Assembly: GCA_900552285.1 (NCBI GenBank)
Contig: URYV01000050.1
Location: 1-9,990 of the forward strand
Direction: 5' to 3'
From: an uncultured Oscillospiraceae bacterium
Lineage (GTDB): Bacteria; Bacillota; Clostridia; Oscillospirales; Acutalibacteraceae
Length of the DNA: 9,990 bases
Below, piece by piece: positions 6,927-9,990 of the stretch. Each line of letters starts with the position of its first letter. The first letter of the stretch is position 1. The position numbers and the translations under genes are program-made. Below the pieces are notes generated by a model that was given only the letters and a program-made list of their open reading frames with translations, searched no databases and was not told the DNA's origin.

Positions 6927-7207
6927 AAGACCCGCTTGGCTGAGTGTTCATAAGGAAGTATTGGTTTCTCGCATAAAAGTCCTCTCAAGACGACAGCTTT
7001 GCACCGCTTTTTCGAATTCGGCACGAAAGAATTTTTAAGCTTAGAAACTGCAACGCACTTCAAAATGATATATTTTTGTGCAAGAAAAGACAAATCCCAC
7101 AGATAATGCCGGCGCATATCTGTGGGATTTAACGCATTCGTTGTGCAAAAAGATGTTATTTTGAAGCAAAACTGCCTTATTAACGCTCAGCCTTTTCGGC
7201 GGGTCTT
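6927..7207. repeat. nested inverted-repeat element with three-way-junction fold (structured RNA or MITE-like)
   Basis: This element fills almost the whole 304-base gap between two convergent operons. Outer stem P1: 6927-6963 pairs imperfectly with 7167-7207, anchored by AAGACCCGC/GCGGGTCTT, GGCTGAG/CTCAGCC and ATAAGG/CCTTAT. Branch P2 starts at the very next base: GTTTCT 6964-6969 with AGAAAC 7043-7048. Branch P3: 7058-7083 with 7141-7166, anchored by CTTCAAAAT/ATTTTGAAG and TTTTTG/CAAAAA, continuing through an internal loop into a perfect 13-bp hairpin at 7092-7130. P3 ends at 7166, the base before P1 resumes, so the three helices meet cleanly. No convincing protein is encoded. Function is unknown: a structured RNA, an intergenic palindromic repeat or a decayed mobile element are all possible. 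Confidence 0.6.
7092..7130. terminator. strong 13-bp hairpin, possible terminator between convergent operons
   Basis: AAATCCCACAGAT (7092-7104) and its perfect complement (7118-7130) enclose a bulged A, a 4-bp ATGC/GCAT stem and a CGGC tetraloop. On the minus strand it is followed by a T-rich tail (TTTGTCTTTTCTT), which would suit the GH43 operon. On the plus strand the tail is only TTTAACG. It is also the apex of the larger element, so termination may not be its only role. Confidence 0.5.
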
Positions 7208-7212
7208 TAAAT

Positions 7213-9204
7213 TTATCCGTTTCTTGAAGGCTCTTTCATAAAGCTTCCCGCAAGGTCGGGAACGCTGTCCATAATGAAATTGCCGTTTTTGTCAAGCTTT
7301 GCCTTCATAAAGCAGAGCGGACGGTGCCAGGTGGCCTCCTCGGTCGAGGTGCGGCCGTGGAAGGCTATCCAAAGCTCGCTGCCGTCGGGGGAGAGGAAAA
7401 AGGAATTGTGCCCCGTGCAGTATATTCCTCCGCCTGCGCGAAGCAGCGGACGGGAAAGCTTTTGCCATTTGCTTTGGTCGGTGAGGTCGTCCTTTTTGTA
7501 ATCGCCTTTGAATTCCAAAAGGCCGAGACAATATTCCTTCGAGTCGCCGTTGTTTGCCGAAAAGCAAATGTAAAGCTTTCCGTTTTGCTCGATAAAACAG
7601 CCGCCCTCGTTGACCTTTCCCGTTTCAAGCTCCCAGGAGAGTGTGGGACTTGAGATTACGGTGCGGCTTTGCTCGTCCATCGTCCATGGGTTTTCCATTT
7701 TCGCCGTGGCTATGCGGTTAACGCCCCCGCCCGCCGAAACATAGGTCAGATAAAGGGTGTCGGTATACTCGTTGTAATACGGCGAGGCGTCGATGCAGTA
7801 GCCGTCTCCCAAAATCCCTTTGAAGTGATAATTTCCCCAAAGCTCGCTGCCGTCGGACTCGAGACAAAAGAGCCGCTGGGTTTCATAGTTGCCGGGGGAG
7901 AGAGTTCCGTTGGCGTATATATACCATTTGTTTTGATTTTTGTCAAAATAAAATTCGGGAGCCCATATGTCGCTTTGAATAACGTCCCAGCCGCCTGTAT
8001 AGACCGTAAGCTGCTCTTCGGTGGTGACGGTGGAGAGATAACGGCTTCGATAAAGGGTCAGGCGGGTGGCCTCGGTGAAAATCGCATAGTAATATCCGTC
8101 AACATATTTGACAAAGGGGTCGGGACAGGACATTTCGGTCGCGGGATTTTTCAAAATATCGCCCTTAAAGTTTTGCGAAGAGTCGAGCAGCACAAATCCG
8201 TTTGAATAATTTTCGGCGGATATGACCTTTGTGCAAAAATAATTCACGGCGTCATTTATGCGTTCGCCCTTTGCGGCGATAAGGATTTTGTCATCGGAAA
8301 TTTCCACCTTGATTTCGGGGCCCTCAAGCTCGTTTTCGGGGTCGTTTGAAAGGACAATGCTTTTTTGCCCCTCGCCGTTTGTGATTTCAATTTCTTTTCC
8401 AGAAACTGACAAAATCCGCTGCTTTATGACCTCGGCATAGGGGGAAAGGGCGCTGTCGGCCGTTATGACAAAATCGGAAATGTCGTTTTTGCACACCTTT
8501 ATGCCCTTTGCGGGAATTGCGGGCGTGTCAAAGGGACTGCAAAACCCGAAGTCCTTTGAAAGCATACAGGCATTGTTTTGCGATTTTAAAAAGTTTGTAA
8601 GATATTCCGCCGCCGCAAGAAGGGTCTCGTCGGAATAGGAGCAAATCGCAAGCTGTCCGCCGCTTTCCTTGACTGCGAATTCGCCCTGAGAAAGCTCTGA
8701 GGAGATTTCCGATGAAAGGGAACGGTTGGTGTTTCCGATGAGAATGTCACCCGCCTGCTCGGCTCTCGAATCGGGGGAAAAGAGAATTTTTGCCCCCGTC
8801 TGCTCATTTATAAAGCTTTGCAGCTTTTTAACGGCGTCAAGCACATACTGTGAACAGCCCGAGGGGTAGATTATGCGGGAGCCGGTCTTGCCGCCGGCGG
8901 CAAAGATTGAAAACATCCCCATCGAATACTGAAGGTCAAGAAGCGCGTCGGAAACCGTGACCTTTCCGTCTCCGTCAAGGTCGGCTGCCGATATTTCGTC
9001 CTGCGTCGGTGTGATTTTTCCCACCGAATACTGAAGAATGAGCAGCGCGTCGCCCACGTCGGTCCTTCCGTTTAAATTAAGATCGGCGTAAACTCCGAAA
9101 TTCTTAAGCGACTGTGCGGGAGAGCTTGCCTCCTCCGCCGCGGGGTAAACGCCGAAAAGGGGGCAAAGGGAAAGTGATAAAATCAGACATAAAAGTTTTT
9201 TCAT
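7213..9204 (-). CDS. secreted dockerin-bearing GH43 glycosidase (alpha-L-arabinofuranosidase/xylosidase-like)
   Basis: This is a 663-aa secreted enzyme of plant cell-wall degradation. Residues 1-23 form a signal peptide (MKKLLCLILSLSLCPLFGVY core; cleavage near PAA). Residues 40-93 are a type I-like dockerin with two calcium repeats, DLNLNGRTDVGD and DLDGDGKVTVSD, which normally bind a cohesin on a scaffoldin. About 110-215 and 235-345 look like two related alpha/beta modules (the first with DILIGNTNR), similar to the N-terminal domains of GH20/GH67 enzymes; this assignment is tentative. The GH43 five-bladed propeller follows from about 353: base Asp362 in CPDPF, Asp472 in YCIDASPYY, acid Glu533 in VNEGG, and His599 in CTGHNSFF. 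It best resembles the LbAraf43-like arabinofuranosidase group. AGGAGG (plus-strand 9211-9216) lies six bases before the ATG. Exact substrate uncertain. Confidence 0.9.
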   Translation of the reverse strand: MKKLLCLILSLSLCPLFGVYPAAEEASSPAQSLKNFGVYADLNLNGRTDVGDALLILQYSVGKITPTQDEISAADLDGDGKVTVSDALLDLQYSMGMFSIFAAGGKTGSRIIYPSGCSQYVLDAVKKLQSFINEQTGAKILFSPDSRAEQAGDILIGNTNRSLSSEISSELSQGEFAVKESGGQLAICSYSDETLLAAAEYLTNFLKSQNNACMLSKDFGFCSPFDTPAIPAKGIKVCKNDISDFVITADSALSPYAEVIKQRILSVSGKEIEITNGEGQKSIVLSNDPENELEGPEIKVEISDDKILIAAKGERINDAVNYFCTKVISAENYSNGFVLLDSSQNFKGDILKNPATEMSCPDPFVKYVDGYYYAIFTEATRLTLYRSRYLSTVTTEEQLTVYTGGWDVIQSDIWAPEFYFDKNQNKWYIYANGTLSPGNYETQRLFCLESDGSELWGNYHFKGILGDGYCIDASPYYNEYTDTLYLTYVSAGGGVNRIATAKMENPWTMDEQSRTVISSPTLSWELETGKVNEGGCFIEQNGKLYICFSANNGDSKEYCLGLLEFKGDYKKDDLTDQSKWQKLSRPLLRAGGGIYCTGHNSFFLSPDGSELWIAFHGRTSTEEATWHRPLCFMKAKLDKNGNFIMDSVPDLAGSFMKEPSRNG

Positions 9205-9234
9205 TAAAATCCTCCTAGGGGTACTTATAAAGAG

Positions 9235-9840
9235 TTAAAGCTTTGCCGACGGCTCTTTTATATAGGTGCGCGACGGCTCGGGAGTTGTGTCCATGACAAA
9301 GCTGCCGTCGGGATTAAGCTGCGCCTTCATAAAGCAAAGAGGGCGCTCCCATGTTATTTCAATGGGGTCGGTGCGGCCGTGGAAGGCAATCCAAAGCTCG
9401 CTGCCGTCGGGAGAGCGGAAAAAGGAGTTGTGTCCCGTGCAGAAGATGTCCTCCCCGGCTTTGAGCAGGGGGCGGTCAAGCTTTTTCCACAAATCGGGGT
9501 TGTTCAGGTCGTCCTTTTTATAGTCGCCGAGAAATTCGAGCAGTCCCACGCAGTAGGGCTTGGAATCGCCGTTGTTGGCCGAAAAAGCAATATACATCTT
9601 GCCGCCCTGTTCGATAAAACAGCCGCCCTCATTAACTCTGCCGGTGTAAAGCTCCCAAGGATATTCGGCCTTGCAGATGATTTGCCTGCTTTGCTCGTTT
9701 ATCGTCCAAGGGTTATCCATTTTCGCAATGCAAACCCTGTTCATTCCGCCGCCGATAAGGGCATAGGAAAAATAAAGCGTGTCGGTATAGGGGTTATAGT
9801 AAGGGGAGGAATCGATGCAGTAGGTGTCGGGGTCGCCTGG
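9235..9840 (-). CDS. GH43 glycosidase, C-terminal part only (5' end replaced by foreign sequence)
   Basis: About 200 residues match the C-terminal half of the downstream GH43 protein at roughly two thirds identity by eye. They include YCIDSSPYY (modulator Asp), RVNEGGCFIEQ (acid Glu) and CTGHNSFF. The catalytic-base region (CPDPF in the paralogue), any signal peptide and any dockerin are absent. Homology stops at about GDPDTYCID (near 9837). Upstream, the frame stays open into an arginine-rich sequence unlike GH43, so the ATG at 9939 is not a credible start. The gene ends 30 bases before the next GH43 gene on the same strand, so the pair is probably one operon arising by tandem duplication. 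I cannot tell whether the native gene is intact elsewhere (assembly chimera) or really truncated. Confidence 0.8.
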   Translation of the reverse strand, partial: PGDPDTYCIDSSPYYNPYTDTLYFSYALIGGGMNRVCIAKMDNPWTINEQSRQIICKAEYPWELYTGRVNEGGCFIEQGGKMYIAFSANNGDSKPYCVGLLEFLGDYKKDDLNNPDLWKKLDRPLLKAGEDIFCTGHNSFFRSPDGSELWIAFHGRTDPIEITWERPLCFMKAQLNPDGSFVMDTTPEPSRTYIKEPSAKL

Positions 9841-9990
9841 AGACCGTCGCCGCTGAGCAAGGATACGGCGTCCGCCGTGAACAGGTGCCGGTACACCCGG
9901 CGATAGCCGGAAAAGTGCAGCAGATATGCGGCGCCCCACACGCCGCCAGCCGCCGCCAGCCCGCAGACGTAAATTGTTTATGCTGTTCTG
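9841..9990. other. GC-rich tail of different origin, likely chimeric end
   Basis: This stretch is about 64% GC (about 69% over 9841-9960) against about 52% in the preceding 120 bases. On the minus strand, the frame shifted by one relative to the GH43 frame is open from about 9978 inwards and reads as a plausible membrane-protein fragment (VWGAAYLLHFSGYRRVYRHL) with GC-rich third codon positions. A plus-strand frame is also open, so strand is unsure. GTCGCC occurs at both 9832-9837 and 9846-9851, a possible microhomology at the junction. No family recognised. Confidence 0.55.

Noticed and set aside
7014..7026. GAATTCGGCACGA, which matches the start of a well-known EcoRI cDNA-library adaptor
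   Set aside because: It lies inside the inverted-repeat element, with no change of composition or frame nearby, and one match of 13 bases is compatible with chance. A vector-contamination screen would settle it.
6905..7117. 70-aa minus-strand protein in the intergenic region
   Set aside because: No credible ribosome binding site, no recognised domain, and it overlaps the structured inverted repeats; treated as part of the element.
9841..9939. N-terminal extension of the second GH43 gene starting at the ATG at 9939
   Set aside because: The arginine-rich sequence does not resemble GH43 or a signal peptide, and the better coding frame there is shifted by one.
1..9990. CRISPR arrays, tRNA or rRNA genes, transposase genes
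   Set aside because: I saw no regularly spaced repeats, no cloverleaf or rRNA-like segments and no transposase motifs on either strand.

Overview
The window looks like a piece of an anaerobic, fibre-degrading Clostridia genome (Oscillospiraceae/Ruminococcaceae-like), probably from a gut or similar metagenome. The evidence is the Firmicutes-type glycogen operon with a separate glgD, an AbrB-regulated ABC-2 exporter, and a secreted glycosidase carrying a two-repeat dockerin. Coding DNA is about 50% GC with strong ribosome binding sites. The taxon is an inference from gene content only.

Region 1 (1-5150, + strand) is a glycogen synthesis operon in the order glgB (5' end outside the window), glgC, glgD, glgA. 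The genes overlap or are separated by at most 20 bases, and a clear intrinsic terminator closes the operon. GlgC with its catalytically degenerate partner GlgD makes ADP-glucose, GlgA polymerises it, and GlgB adds alpha-1,6 branches.

Region 2 (5152-6908, + strand) is a second operon with a textbook sigma-A promoter abutting the glg terminator. It encodes a 67-aa AbrB/MazE-fold regulator, an ABC ATPase and a six-helix ABC-2 permease, tightly coupled. An inverted repeat just downstream of the -10 box is a likely autoregulatory operator.

Region 3 (6909-7212) is a roughly 300-base gap between convergent operons. It is not empty: almost all of it folds into one nested inverted-repeat architecture, with an outer stem, a branch and a long inner hairpin meeting at a three-way junction. 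It could be a structured RNA or a MITE-like palindromic element. I regard it as the most interesting part of the window.

Region 4 (7213-9840, - strand) holds two tandem GH43 arabinofuranosidase/xylosidase-like genes. The complete one has a signal peptide, a dockerin, two weakly conserved N-terminal modules and a GH43 catalytic domain. The other is its upstream paralogue, of which only the C-terminal part is present.

Region 5 (about 9841-9990) is a GC-rich stretch that breaks the second GH43 gene. It is about 150 bases long, runs to the end of the window and has a different composition. It looks like a chimeric assembly end, although a real rearrangement cannot be excluded.
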